Assembly (NCBI RefSeq): GCF_009208735.1
Contig: NZ_WFLJ01000001.1
Location: 434,001-498,000, forward strand
DNA: 64,000 nt
DNA from: Janthinobacterium rivuli
GTDB taxonomy: Bacteria; Pseudomonadota; Gammaproteobacteria; Burkholderiales; Burkholderiaceae_D
Direction: 5' to 3'
Shown here piece by piece: positions 1 to 8,482 of this stretch (its first letter is position 1; every line of letters starts with the position of its first letter). A program made the translations under genes and the position numbers. The notes under the pieces were generated by a model, which was given only the letters and a program-made list of their open reading frames with translations, ran no database searches and was not told the DNA's origin.

Positions 1-237
1 ACGATCGCCGCCAACGGCTTCCGCTTCCGCGTCCCCTACGGCACCCTGCTGTGCGTGAGCGACAAGCCGCTGCACGGCGAAATCAAGCTGCCCGGCATGG
101 CCAACCACTTCTACCGCGAACGGGTCGACCAGCATCTGCGCATCGGCATCCGCGCCGTGGAATTGCTGCGCCGCCAGGGCGTGGACCGGCTGCACAGCCG
201 CAAATTGCGCAGCTTTGCGGAAGTGGCCTTCCAATAA
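1..237 (+). CDS. amn: AMP nucleosidase, C-terminal part (cut by window edge)
   Basis: The 78 codons present end in TAA and read as the C-terminus of AMP nucleosidase, which cleaves AMP to adenine and ribose 5-phosphate in the cytosol. The visible segments YGTLLCVSDKPLHGEIKLPG and RVDQHLRIGIRAVELLR resemble the conserved end of the long bacterial Amn enzymes. The start and about 400 residues lie to the left of the window. The gene is followed directly by a hairpin terminator shared with the convergent DUF1854 gene. Identification rests on recalled family similarity of a short stretch, so a relative in the nucleoside phosphorylase superfamily remains possible. Confidence 0.8.
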   Translation, partial: TIAANGFRFRVPYGTLLCVSDKPLHGEIKLPGMANHFYRERVDQHLRIGIRAVELLRRQGVDRLHSRKLRSFAEVAFQ

Positions 238-266
238 AAAAAACGGCGCCGTGAAGGCGCCGTTTT
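238..266. terminator. Bidirectional rho-independent terminator
   Basis: A 9-bp GC-rich stem (AACGGCGCC / GGCGCCGTT) with a 5-nt loop is flanked by A-tracts on the left and T-tracts on the right. It can therefore stop transcription of amn from the left and of the DUF1854 gene from the right. Confidence 0.9.
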
Positions 267-281
267 TGATTGTCGCATCGC

Positions 282-752
282 TTACAGGAAGCGATCCAAA
301 ATCTTGCGCGTCGTCTTGTCGATATTGAACATGTCGCGGATCAAAAAGTGGATGCCGTGGTTGTCGGCGATCAGCAGCGACGCGGCGCCGATGCGGCGGA
401 TGTCTTCCTCGCCCTTCAGCACGAACTGCGTCTCGCCCCGGTCCGTGTCCACGTACCATGTGCACGGCGTGGCAAAGCTGGAGACGCTTTTCACGCGCGC
501 GATTTCGGGCATAAATTCGCGCCCTTCCAGCTCTTCCTGCAGCAGGCTGCGCGCCGGCTCGGGCAAGGCGTTGACATGGTCGATCCACGCCACTTCCTTG
601 CCATTGCCCAGCACCAGCGAAATGCCTTCGTCGGGCGACTGGATGGGGAAGGCGCGCACGGGCGCCACGCCCTCAAAGACCTGGCCGTCCGCGTCCGTCA
701 TCACCAGCTTGCCGAAGGTGTCGCGGTGTAATGTAAAAGTTGTACTGGCCAT
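282..752 (-). CDS. DUF1854 family protein, cyanophycin-associated
   Basis: A 156-residue soluble protein of the DUF1854 type, with no signal peptide or membrane segment. Features seen include a FRLHRD-like start (TFTLHRDTFGKLVMTDADG), a central WIDHVNALPEPAR block and a C-terminal WYVDTDRGETQFVLKGEEDIR segment. DUF1854 genes are regularly found beside a dedicated ABC transporter and cyanophycin synthetases in Burkholderiales, as here. It lies 2 bp downstream of the ABC transporter gene on the same strand, so the two form an operon. The biochemical role is not known; a regulatory or accessory role for the transporter is inference. It ends at the bidirectional terminator shared with amn. Confidence 0.85.
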   Translation of the reverse strand: MASTTFTLHRDTFGKLVMTDADGQVFEGVAPVRAFPIQSPDEGISLVLGNGKEVAWIDHVNALPEPARSLLQEELEGREFMPEIARVKSVSSFATPCTWYVDTDRGETQFVLKGEEDIRRIGAASLLIADNHGIHFLIRDMFNIDKTTRKILDRFL

Positions 753-754
753 GC

Positions 755-3025
755 TTATTCCTTGTCATCCAGGGCGAGTTCGTTGTTGCGCGCCTGTGCT
801 TCGTAGAGGCGGAAATAGGCGCCCTCTTTCGCCATCAATTCATCGTGGCTGCCCACTTCGACCACCTGGCCGCGGTCCAGCACCACCAGGCGGTCGGCCC
901 GGTGCAGGGTCGACAGCCTGTGCGCGATGGCGATCGTCGTGCGGCCCTGCACCAGGTTGTCCAGCGCCTTCTGGATTTCTTTTTCCGTTTCCGAGTCGAC
1001 CGACGATGTCGCTTCATCCATGATCAGGATGCGCGGGTCGATCAGCAGGGCGCGGGCGATCGAGATGCGCTGGCGTTCGCCGCCGGACAGGCCCTGGCCA
1101 CGCTCGCCCACCATCGAATCATAGCCTTGCGGCAGGCGCAGGATGAATTCGTGGGCATGCGCGGCGCGCGCGGCGGCGATGATCTCCTGGCGCGTCGCAT
1201 GCGGCTTGCCGTAGGCGATATTTTCCGCGATGGTGCCGAAGAACAGGAACGGCTCCTGCAGCACCAGGCCGATGTTGCGGCGGTAGTCGGACACGGCGAA
1301 CGAGCGGATGTCGACGCCGTCGAGCAGGATCGCGCCTTCCGACACGTCATAGAAACGGCAGATCAGGTTGACCAGGGTGCTCTTGCCCGAACCGCTGTGG
1401 CCCACCAGGCCGATCATCTCGCCGGCCTTGATGTTCAGGGTGATGCCGCGGTTGACGGCGCGGTTGCCGTAGCGGAAACCGACCTCGCGCAGGTCGATCC
1501 TGCCTTCGATCTTCTCCAGTTTCACCGGTTGCGCCGGCTCCGGCACGCTCGACACGTGGTCGAGGATGTCGAAGATGCGCTTGGCGGCGGACGCCGATTT
1601 CTGCGTCACGGAGACGATGCGGCTCATGGAATCGAGGCGGCCATAGAAACGCGTGCTGTAGGCGATGAAGGCGGTCAGCACGCCGACGGTGATTTCGCCG
1701 CGCGACAGCTGCCAGATGCCGAAGCACCAGATGACCAATAAACCCATCTCCGTCAGGAAGGAGACGGTCGGCGAGAACAGCGACCAGACCTTGTTCAATT
1801 TGTCGTTGACGGCCAGGTTGTGCGCGTTGGCGTCGCGGAAGCGGGCCGCTTCGCGTTTTTCCTGCGCAAACGCCTTGACCACGCGGATGCCGGGTATCGT
1901 ATCGGCCAGCACGTTGGTCACTTCGCTCCATACGCGGTCGATCTTTTCAAAGCCCGTGCGCAAGCGGTCGCGCACCAGATGGATCATCCAGGCGATGAAG
2001 GGCAGCGGCGCCAGGGTCATGATGGCCAGCCACGGGTTCATCGACCACAGGATCACGCCCGTCATGATGATCATCAGCACGTCGGAAGCGAAATCGAGCA
2101 AATGCAGCGACAGGAAGACGCAGATGCGGTCGCTGCCGCTGCCGATGCGCGCCATCAAATCGCCCGTGCGCTTGCCGCCGAAAAATTCCAGCGACAGCTT
2201 CATCAGATGTTCATACGTGGCCGAGCGCAAATCGGCGCCCATGCGTTCGGACACGAGGGCCAGCACATAGGTCTTGCCCCAGCCCAGCAACCAGGCCAGC
2301 AGTGCCGAGCCGAGCAGGCCGCTCATGTAGTACACCACCAGCCACGGGTCGATATGCTTGCCGTTCTGATATGGAATCAGCACATTGTCCATCAGCGGCG
2401 CCGTCAGGTAGGGCGGAATCATGTGCGCGGCCGTGCTCAGCAGCATCAGCATGAAGCCCAGGGCCAGCTGGCCACGGTAGGGATGGGCGAAGCGCCACAG
2501 GCGGAACAGGGTCCAGGTCGACGGCGGCGTGTGCAGCACCTTGGCGCAGATCGGGCACTCTTCCTGCTCCGGCTCCAGTGGTGCCTTGCAGCTTGGACAC
2601 ACTTCCTGCTCCGCTTCCAGCACGGGCTGGCCCGTCAGGTGGCTGTCGAGGCGCTCGACGAACTGTTCCAGCACGCGGATGGCGTGCAGGTTCTGCCCCA
2701 GGGTGAAGCGCCACGAGGCCAGGCGGCCGTGGTCGTCGAACAGTTCCAGGTGGCCGACACCGGCGTGGTCATGGTGCGTCAGGCGCAATCCAGGGCGGAA
2801 AGACCAGCTTTTCCAGGTGGTATCGCCCGGTGAACGGGCCAGCAAACGCTTCTCGGTGACAACTATTATGCCTTTTGTGAAACGTAATCGCGCATCGAGG
2901 TCAACCTCAACGCTACTTAAAACGTTCTCCCCTGGAGAAAGGTTGCTCTCCACTTCCGCCAGCCAGTGTTCCGGCAGCGAAGTGAGGGGAATAGTTGTTG
3001 CAGGAACACTCAGTTCAGTTGTCAT
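755..3025 (-). CDS. ABC exporter (fused permease-ATPase) with N-terminal zinc ribbon, cyanophycin-associated
   Basis: A 756-residue protein. Residues 1-135 form a soluble domain of unknown fold. A zinc-ribbon-like CPSC...CPIC element follows (Cys143, 146, 157, 160). A six-helix exporter membrane domain occupies about residues 170-470, and an ATPase domain follows with Walker A GHSGSGKST (about 540-550), signature LSGGERQR (about 645) and Walker B ILIMDEATS (about 663-671). All ATPase motifs are intact, so it should work as a homodimeric exporter in the inner membrane. It is divergent from the cyanophycin synthetases and in an operon with the DUF1854 gene. The substrate is unknown; a link to cyanophycin or its dipeptide is inferred from position only. 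The N-terminal ribbon is unusual for this transporter class. Confidence 0.9.
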   Translation of the reverse strand: MTTELSVPATTIPLTSLPEHWLAEVESNLSPGENVLSSVEVDLDARLRFTKGIIVVTEKRLLARSPGDTTWKSWSFRPGLRLTHHDHAGVGHLELFDDHGRLASWRFTLGQNLHAIRVLEQFVERLDSHLTGQPVLEAEQEVCPSCKAPLEPEQEECPICAKVLHTPPSTWTLFRLWRFAHPYRGQLALGFMLMLLSTAAHMIPPYLTAPLMDNVLIPYQNGKHIDPWLVVYYMSGLLGSALLAWLLGWGKTYVLALVSERMGADLRSATYEHLMKLSLEFFGGKRTGDLMARIGSGSDRICVFLSLHLLDFASDVLMIIMTGVILWSMNPWLAIMTLAPLPFIAWMIHLVRDRLRTGFEKIDRVWSEVTNVLADTIPGIRVVKAFAQEKREAARFRDANAHNLAVNDKLNKVWSLFSPTVSFLTEMGLLVIWCFGIWQLSRGEITVGVLTAFIAYSTRFYGRLDSMSRIVSVTQKSASAAKRIFDILDHVSSVPEPAQPVKLEKIEGRIDLREVGFRYGNRAVNRGITLNIKAGEMIGLVGHSGSGKSTLVNLICRFYDVSEGAILLDGVDIRSFAVSDYRRNIGLVLQEPFLFFGTIAENIAYGKPHATRQEIIAAARAAHAHEFILRLPQGYDSMVGERGQGLSGGERQRISIARALLIDPRILIMDEATSSVDSETEKEIQKALDNLVQGRTTIAIAHRLSTLHRADRLVVLDRGQVVEVGSHDELMAKEGAYFRLYEAQARNNELALDDKE

Positions 3026-3492
3026 CGTAAAGCATACTCCGGCTCGAGGCCAAGCCCTTCAGGGCGGGATTTGGGGGATGGGGCTGACGCCCGATCAATG
3101 TTTGTGGACTGCGCGATGGCGAGGTAGATGCACCAGTGGCAATTTCCTGTATTGTATCGAATGGATGCCTACCGGTAAGGAATGATGGCAAAACGGCGTA
3201 AAAAAATGCGCGGCCATCGACCAGCGACAAGTATACAACAGCCCGCTGTTGCGCAAATGCTCCAGCTTGGACCAGAGTCGGTATCTTTATAACAAGTATG
3301 GCAACAATTAGTAACAATTAGAATGACAACACCAGCAGAATACGAGAAGCAAACGCGACAAGAGGCCGCTAAAAGTGGCACACTGCGCGTACCCGGGATA
3401 AAGAACCAAGCACGAGCCTGAAAAGACTCTGTAGAGCCAACATAAAGTATCTGGCGCCCAGACGCCTGGCTTGTTATCAAGAAACCACTTAC
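3026..3492. promoter_or_regulatory. Divergent intergenic region between the ABC exporter and the cyanophycin synthetases
   Basis: This 467-bp space holds no convincing gene. It is more AT-rich than its surroundings from about 3180 on and must carry the promoters for both divergent units. A weak sigma-70-like candidate for the plus strand is TTGGAC at 3267-3272 with TATAAC at 3288-3293 (spacing only 15 bp). A TGGCAC element at about 3375 lacks a matching -12 box, so no sigma-54 promoter is claimed. Confidence 0.45.
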
Positions 3493-5670
3493 ATGATCAA
3501 GAAGAAGAACATCGAATTTGCCCGCATCACCCACTTGCGCGGCCCCAACATCTGGACGTATCGCCCGGTGATTGAAGCCTGGGTCGACATCGGCGAACTG
3601 GAAGACTATCCATCCAATACCCTGCCCGGCCTGTACGAGCGCCTGGTGGCGTGGCTGCCCGGCATGATCGAGCACCGCTGCGGCGTGGGCGAACGGGGCG
3701 GCTTTTTCGAGCGCCTGCGCGAAGGCACGTGGTCGGCCCACATCCTCGAGCACGTGGTGCTGGAACTGCAAAACCTGGCAGGCATGCGCACGGGCTTCGG
3801 CCAGACGCGCTCGACCAGCCAGCGCGGCGTCTACAAGATGGCTTTCCGCACGCGCGAAGAGCACGTGGGCCGTGCCGCCCTGGCCGCCGCGCGCGAACTG
3901 CTGATGGCCGCCATCAACGATGAAGCGTACGACCTGGAAGCGGCCCTGGCGCCGCTGCGCGACATGGTCGATGCGCGCTGCCTGGGCCCGAGCACGGCCA
4001 GCATCGTCGATGCGGCCACCGAGCGACGCATCCCATCGCTGCGTCTGAACGACGGCAACCTGGTGCAGCTGGGCCACGGCGCCGCGCAGCGCCGCATCTG
4101 GACGGCCGAAACGGACCGCACCAGCGCGATCGCCGAAGGCATCGCCAGCGACAAGGACCTGACCAAATTCCTGCTCAAATCGTGCGGCGTGCGCGTCCCC
4201 GAAGGCAGCCTGGTGCGCAGCGCCGAAGCGGCCTGGGAAGAGGCGCAGGACATCGGCGTGCCCGTCGTCGTCAAACCGTATGACGGCAACCATGGCCGCG
4301 GCGTGTCGCTCAACCTGATGACGGAAGCCGACGTGAAGGCGGCCTATGAACTGGCCGCGCGCAAGGGTGACAGCTCGGCCGTGCTGGTGGAAAGCTTCAT
4401 CACGGGCGACGAACACCGCCTGCTCGTGGTTGGCAACAAGCTGATCGCGGCCGCCAAGGGCGAATCCTTGTGGGTCGACGGCGACGGCGTCTCCACCGTG
4501 CTGGAACTGGTGAACACGCAGATCAATACCGACCCGCGCCGCGGCGAAGGCGAAGACTTCCCGCTGGGTACCGTCAAGCCGCATGAATCGGGCGAAATCA
4601 TCCTCGAACTGCAACGCCAGGGCATGACGGCCCTGTCCGTGCCGCAGGCGGGCCAGAAAGTGCTGATCCAGCCGAACGGCAACGTGGCCATCGACGTCAC
4701 GGACGACGTGCACCCGTCCGTCGTGCATGCGGCCCTGCTGGCCGCGCGCGTCGTGGGCCTCGATATCGCCGGCATCGACCTGGTGACGAAGGACATCACG
4801 CGTCCGCTGGAAGAGCAGCGCGGCGCCATCATCGAAGTCAACGCCAGCCCCGGGCTGCTGGCGCACATCAAGCCGGGCGTGGGCCAGAGCCGCCCTGTCG
4901 GCGCGGCCATCGTCGACCACCTGTTCGCCGCCGAGGAAACGGGCCGCATTCCGCTGATCGGCGTGACGGGCACGCGCGGCGCCAGCCTGATCGTGCGCAT
5001 GCTGTGCAAACTGCTCAACCTGTCGGGCCTGCACACGGGCGCCGTCTGCAGCGAAGGCATGTACCTGGACCAGCGCCGCGTCGTCAGCAGCGATTGCGTG
5101 AACTGGGACGCGGGCCAGCGCCTGCTGCTCAACCGCACCGTGCAGACGGCCCTGTTCGAGAGCAATCCGCGCATGATCCTGGCCGAAGGCCTGGCCTACG
5201 ACAAGTGCCAGATCGGCGTCGTCACGGACATGGGCAGTTTAGAGAGCGTCAAGGATTTCGACGTGCTGGACGAAGCGGGCCTGTACAAGGCCGTGCGCAG
5301 CCAGGTCGATGTGGTGGTGCCGACGGGCGTGGCCGTGCTCAACGCCGCCAACGCCCACGTGCTGGAACTGGCCGAGCTGTGCGACGGCAGCGTGATCCTG
5401 TATGCGCAGGACGGCAGCCTGGCCGCCATCGCGGCGCAACTGGCCGCCGGCAGCCGCGCCGTGTTCGTGCGCGGCAACCACATCGTGCTGGCCGAAGGCG
5501 GCAGCGAAACAGTCTTGCTGTGCCTGGACCTGCTGAAACCGGCCACGGCCGGCAATGTCGACAGCGTGCTGGCCGTCGCGGCCGCCGCCTGGGCCCTGAA
5601 CCTGCCCGTCGACCTCATTTGCGCGGGATTGCGCACCTTCGACGCGGCCCCTGGCTGCATCGGCAACTAA
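3493..5670 (+). CDS. Cyanophycin synthetase paralogue with degenerate Mur-ligase site
   Basis: A 725-residue CphA-like protein. The N-terminal domain begins with the family motif LRGPN (15-19). The ATP-grasp domain (about 215-480) keeps the glycine loop KPYDGNHGRGV (261-271), TDPRRGEG (347-353) and the metal-binding EVNASPG (448-454). The Mur-ligase P-loop, normally GTNGKTTT, reads GTRGASLI at 493-500, so the lysine and threonines that bind ATP are gone. The protein is about 130 residues shorter than the neighbouring CphA because the C-terminal Mur domain is missing. By family knowledge the ATP-grasp site adds Asp and the Mur site adds Arg. This copy could therefore perform only the ATP-grasp reaction, act on beta-Asp-Arg dipeptide like cyanobacterial CphA2, or serve as a partner of CphA. 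It is 70 bp upstream of cphA, probably co-transcribed. Confidence 0.88.
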   Translation: MIKKKNIEFARITHLRGPNIWTYRPVIEAWVDIGELEDYPSNTLPGLYERLVAWLPGMIEHRCGVGERGGFFERLREGTWSAHILEHVVLELQNLAGMRTGFGQTRSTSQRGVYKMAFRTREEHVGRAALAAARELLMAAINDEAYDLEAALAPLRDMVDARCLGPSTASIVDAATERRIPSLRLNDGNLVQLGHGAAQRRIWTAETDRTSAIAEGIASDKDLTKFLLKSCGVRVPEGSLVRSAEAAWEEAQDIGVPVVVKPYDGNHGRGVSLNLMTEADVKAAYELAARKGDSSAVLVESFITGDEHRLLVVGNKLIAAAKGESLWVDGDGVSTVLELVNTQINTDPRRGEGEDFPLGTVKPHESGEIILELQRQGMTALSVPQAGQKVLIQPNGNVAIDVTDDVHPSVVHAALLAARVVGLDIAGIDLVTKDITRPLEEQRGAIIEVNASPGLLAHIKPGVGQSRPVGAAIVDHLFAAEETGRIPLIGVTGTRGASLIVRMLCKLLNLSGLHTGAVCSEGMYLDQRRVVSSDCVNWDAGQRLLLNRTVQTALFESNPRMILAEGLAYDKCQIGVVTDMGSLESVKDFDVLDEAGLYKAVRSQVDVVVPTGVAVLNAANAHVLELAELCDGSVILYAQDGSLAAIAAQLAAGSRAVFVRGNHIVLAEGGSETVLLCLDLLKPATAGNVDSVLAVAAAAWALNLPVDLICAGLRTFDAAPGCIGN

Positions 5671-5740
5671 GGCAAAGCAGCACTCAAGCCCGGCCAGGAC
5701 GGCCGGGCCCACAAGAACACAACAGGATTACGGTTTAATT

Positions 5741-8311
5741 ATGGAAGTATCTCGCGTACGGGCCTTGCGGGGCCCTAACCTCTGGAGCCACGACACCGCC
5801 GTGGAAGCCATTGTTTCCTGCACCACGCAGGAACTCGACATCGCCCAGCTGCCCGGCTTCGAAGCCCGCCTGCGCGCCCTCTTCCCGCAACTGAGCCCGC
5901 TGCAACCGCTGGGCAACTACAACGCCGCGCCGATGGCGCAGGTGCTGGAACTGGTGGCGCTGGGCCTGCAGGCGCAAGCCGGCTGCCCCGTCACCTTCAG
6001 CCGCACCACGCCGACCCTGGAAACGGGCATCTTCCAGGTCGTCGTCGAATACTCGGAAGAAGCCGTCGGCCGCCTGGCCCTGGAACTGGCGCAGCAGCTG
6101 TGCCAGGCCGCCCTGGCCGACGCGCCGTTCGACCTGGCCGGCGCCCTGCACCAGCTGCAGGAACTCGATGAAGACGTGCGCCTGGGCCCCTCCACCGGCG
6201 CCATCGTCAACGCCGCCGTGGCGCGCAACATCCCGTTCCGCCGCCTGACCGAAGGCAGCCTGGTGACGTTCGGCTGGGGTAGCAAGCAGCGCAAGATCCA
6301 GGCCGCCGAAATGGACGGCACCAGCGCGATCGCCGAAGCCATCGCGCAAGACAAGGAACTGACCAAGAAGCTGCTGGACTCGGCCGGCGTGCCGGTGCCG
6401 CACGGCCGCGTCGCCATCGATGCGGACGACGCCTGGGCCGCCGCCTGCGAGATCGGCCTGCCCGTCGTCGTGAAACCCAAGGATGGCAACCAGGGCAAGG
6501 GCGTCACAGTCAACGTCACCACGCGCGAACAGCTGACGGCCGCCTTCCTCGCGGCGCAGGAATTCCGCGACGACATCCTCGTCGAACGCTATCTGCCGGG
6601 CCACGATTTCCGTTTGCTCGTCATCGGCAACAAGATGGTGGCCGCCGCCCGCCGCGACCCGCCGCAAGTGGTGGGCGACGGCCAGCACACGGTGCGCGAA
6701 CTGGTCGACCAGGTCAACCTGGATCCGCGCCGCGGCAGCGGCCACGCCACCTCGCTGACGAAAATCCGCTTCGACGACATCGCCCTGGCCAGCCTGGCCA
6801 AGCAGGGCTATGTGGCCGAATCCGTGCCGCCCGTGGGCCAGCGCGTGATCTTGCGCAATAACGCCAACCTGTCGACGGGCGGCTCGGCCACCGACGTCAC
6901 CGTCGACGTGCACCCGGAAGTGGCGGCGCGCGCCGTCGCGGCCGCGCACATGGTGGGCCTGGACATCTGCGGCGTGGACGTCGTCTCCGAAAGCATCTTG
7001 AAACCGCTGGAAGAGCAGAACGCCGGCATCGTCGAAGTGAACGCCGCGCCGGGCCTGCGCATGCACCTGGCGCCGTCGTTCGGCAAGCCGCGCCCCGTGG
7101 GCGAAGCCATCATCGCCGCCATGTTCGCCGAGGGCGACGATGGCCGCATTCCCGTTGTCGCCGTCACCGGCACCAACGGCAAGACCACCACCGTGCGCCT
7201 GATCGCCCACCTGCTGACGGCTTCCGGCCTGCGCACGGGCATGACCAATACCGATGGCGTGTACATCGAAGGGCGCCAGATCGACAACGGCGACTGCAGC
7301 GGCCCGCGCAGCGCGCGCAACGTGCTGCTGCACCCTGACGTGGACGCGGCCGTGTTCGAGACGGCGCGCGGCGGCATGCTGCGCGAAGGCCTGGCCTTCG
7401 ACCGCTGCCAGGTCGCCGTGGTGACCAACATCGGCGCGGGCGACCACCTGGGACTGAACTACATCACCACCGTGGAAGACCTGGCGGTATTGAAACGCGT
7501 GATCGTGCAGAACGTGGCCGACAGCGGCGTGGCCGTGCTGAACGCCACCGACCCCGCCGTCGCGCGCATGGCCAAGAATTGCAGCGGCACGGTGACCTTC
7601 TTCGCCGCCGACAAGACGCATCCCGTGATGGCCACGCACCGCGCCCAGGGCAACCGCGTGGTGTACGTGGAAGACGGCAAGCTGGTCGCGGCGCAGGGCA
7701 AGGAACGACACGAAATCGCGCTGTCGCAAGTGCCGATCACGCGCAACGGCGCCGTCGGCTTCCAGGTCGACAACGTCATGGCGTCGCTGGCCGCCGCCTG
7801 GGCCGTGGGCCTGGACTGGAAAACCATCGCGCTGGGCCTGAAAACCTTCGCCAATGAAGCCGACAATGCGCCCGGCCGCTTCAACGTGTTCGACTACAAG
7901 GGCGCCACCTTGATCGCCGACTACGGCCACAATCCGGACGCCATCCTGGCGCTGGTGCAGGCCGTCGAAAGCATGCCGGCCAAGCGCCGGTCGGTGGTCA
8001 TCAGCGGCGCCGGCGACCGCCGCGACGAAGACATCCGCCAGCAGACGGAAATCCTCGGCGCCGCCTTCGACGACGTGCTGCTGTACCAGGACCAGTGCCA
8101 GCGCGGCCGCGCCGACGGCGAAGTGGTGGCACTGCTGCGCCAGGGCCTGGACGGCGCCAAGCGCACCAGCCATATCGATGAAATCAACGGCGAATTCGTC
8201 GCCATCGACAAGGCCCTGGCGCGCCTCGGCGAAGGCGATCTGTGCCTGATCCTGATCGACCAGGTGGAAGAAGCGCTGGCGCACATCGCCCAGCGCGTCG
8301 CCGAAGCGTAA
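5741..8311 (+). CDS. cphA: Cyanophycin synthetase
   Basis: An 856-residue enzyme that polymerises aspartate and arginine into cyanophycin (multi-L-arginyl-poly-L-aspartate), a nitrogen storage granule in the cytoplasm. Three domains are visible: the N-terminal domain with LRGPN (9-13), ATP-grasp with KPKDGNQGKGV (245-255), DPRRGSGH (328-335) and EVNAAPG (432-438), and a complete Mur-ligase part with P-loop GTNGKTTT (477-484) and a C-terminal domain with DYGHNPDA. All catalytic loops are intact, in contrast to the upstream paralogue. The start has an AGGA element about 15 bp upstream. The gene is closed by a strong terminator. No cyanophycinase gene is in the window. Confidence 0.97.
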   Translation: MEVSRVRALRGPNLWSHDTAVEAIVSCTTQELDIAQLPGFEARLRALFPQLSPLQPLGNYNAAPMAQVLELVALGLQAQAGCPVTFSRTTPTLETGIFQVVVEYSEEAVGRLALELAQQLCQAALADAPFDLAGALHQLQELDEDVRLGPSTGAIVNAAVARNIPFRRLTEGSLVTFGWGSKQRKIQAAEMDGTSAIAEAIAQDKELTKKLLDSAGVPVPHGRVAIDADDAWAAACEIGLPVVVKPKDGNQGKGVTVNVTTREQLTAAFLAAQEFRDDILVERYLPGHDFRLLVIGNKMVAAARRDPPQVVGDGQHTVRELVDQVNLDPRRGSGHATSLTKIRFDDIALASLAKQGYVAESVPPVGQRVILRNNANLSTGGSATDVTVDVHPEVAARAVAAAHMVGLDICGVDVVSESILKPLEEQNAGIVEVNAAPGLRMHLAPSFGKPRPVGEAIIAAMFAEGDDGRIPVVAVTGTNGKTTTVRLIAHLLTASGLRTGMTNTDGVYIEGRQIDNGDCSGPRSARNVLLHPDVDAAVFETARGGMLREGLAFDRCQVAVVTNIGAGDHLGLNYITTVEDLAVLKRVIVQNVADSGVAVLNATDPAVARMAKNCSGTVTFFAADKTHPVMATHRAQGNRVVYVEDGKLVAAQGKERHEIALSQVPITRNGAVGFQVDNVMASLAAAWAVGLDWKTIALGLKTFANEADNAPGRFNVFDYKGATLIADYGHNPDAILALVQAVESMPAKRRSVVISGAGDRRDEDIRQQTEILGAAFDDVLLYQDQCQRGRADGEVVALLRQGLDGAKRTSHIDEINGEFVAIDKALARLGEGDLCLILIDQVEEALAHIAQRVAEA

Positions 8312-8330
8312 ACACCGCGTCACTGCACAC

Positions 8331-8357
8331 AAGGGCGGCCTGCGGGCCGCCCTTTTT
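8331..8357 (+). terminator. Rho-independent terminator after cphA
   Basis: A perfect 10-bp stem AAGGGCGGCC / GGCCGCCCTT with loop TGCG is followed by a T-tract, 19 bp after the cphA stop codon. Confidence 0.92.
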
Positions 8358-8482
8358 CATGGGCGCGCGCCGCCTGCCTGCGCACCGGCATGGTGCGAAA
8401 GCCCCCTTGCAAGCTTGTAAATTCAGGCATGAAAATTGCTCATAAGAAAACATAAATGGGCTGACGAGAAGGTGGGGCACGC

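Noticed and set aside
3361..3400. A sigma-54 promoter (TGGCAC element) upstream of the cyanophycin synthetases
   Set aside because: The matching GC/TTGC -12 element is absent at the required distance.
3493..5740. Frameshift as cause of the short cyanophycin synthetase paralogue
   Set aside because: The missing Mur C-terminal sequence is not found in another frame before cphA starts at 5741, so the protein is truly shorter.
5735..8332. An 865-codon frame on the minus strand opposite cphA
   Set aside because: It mirrors the codons of cphA and has low-complexity His/Gln/Ala/Arg composition; cphA itself is unambiguous.
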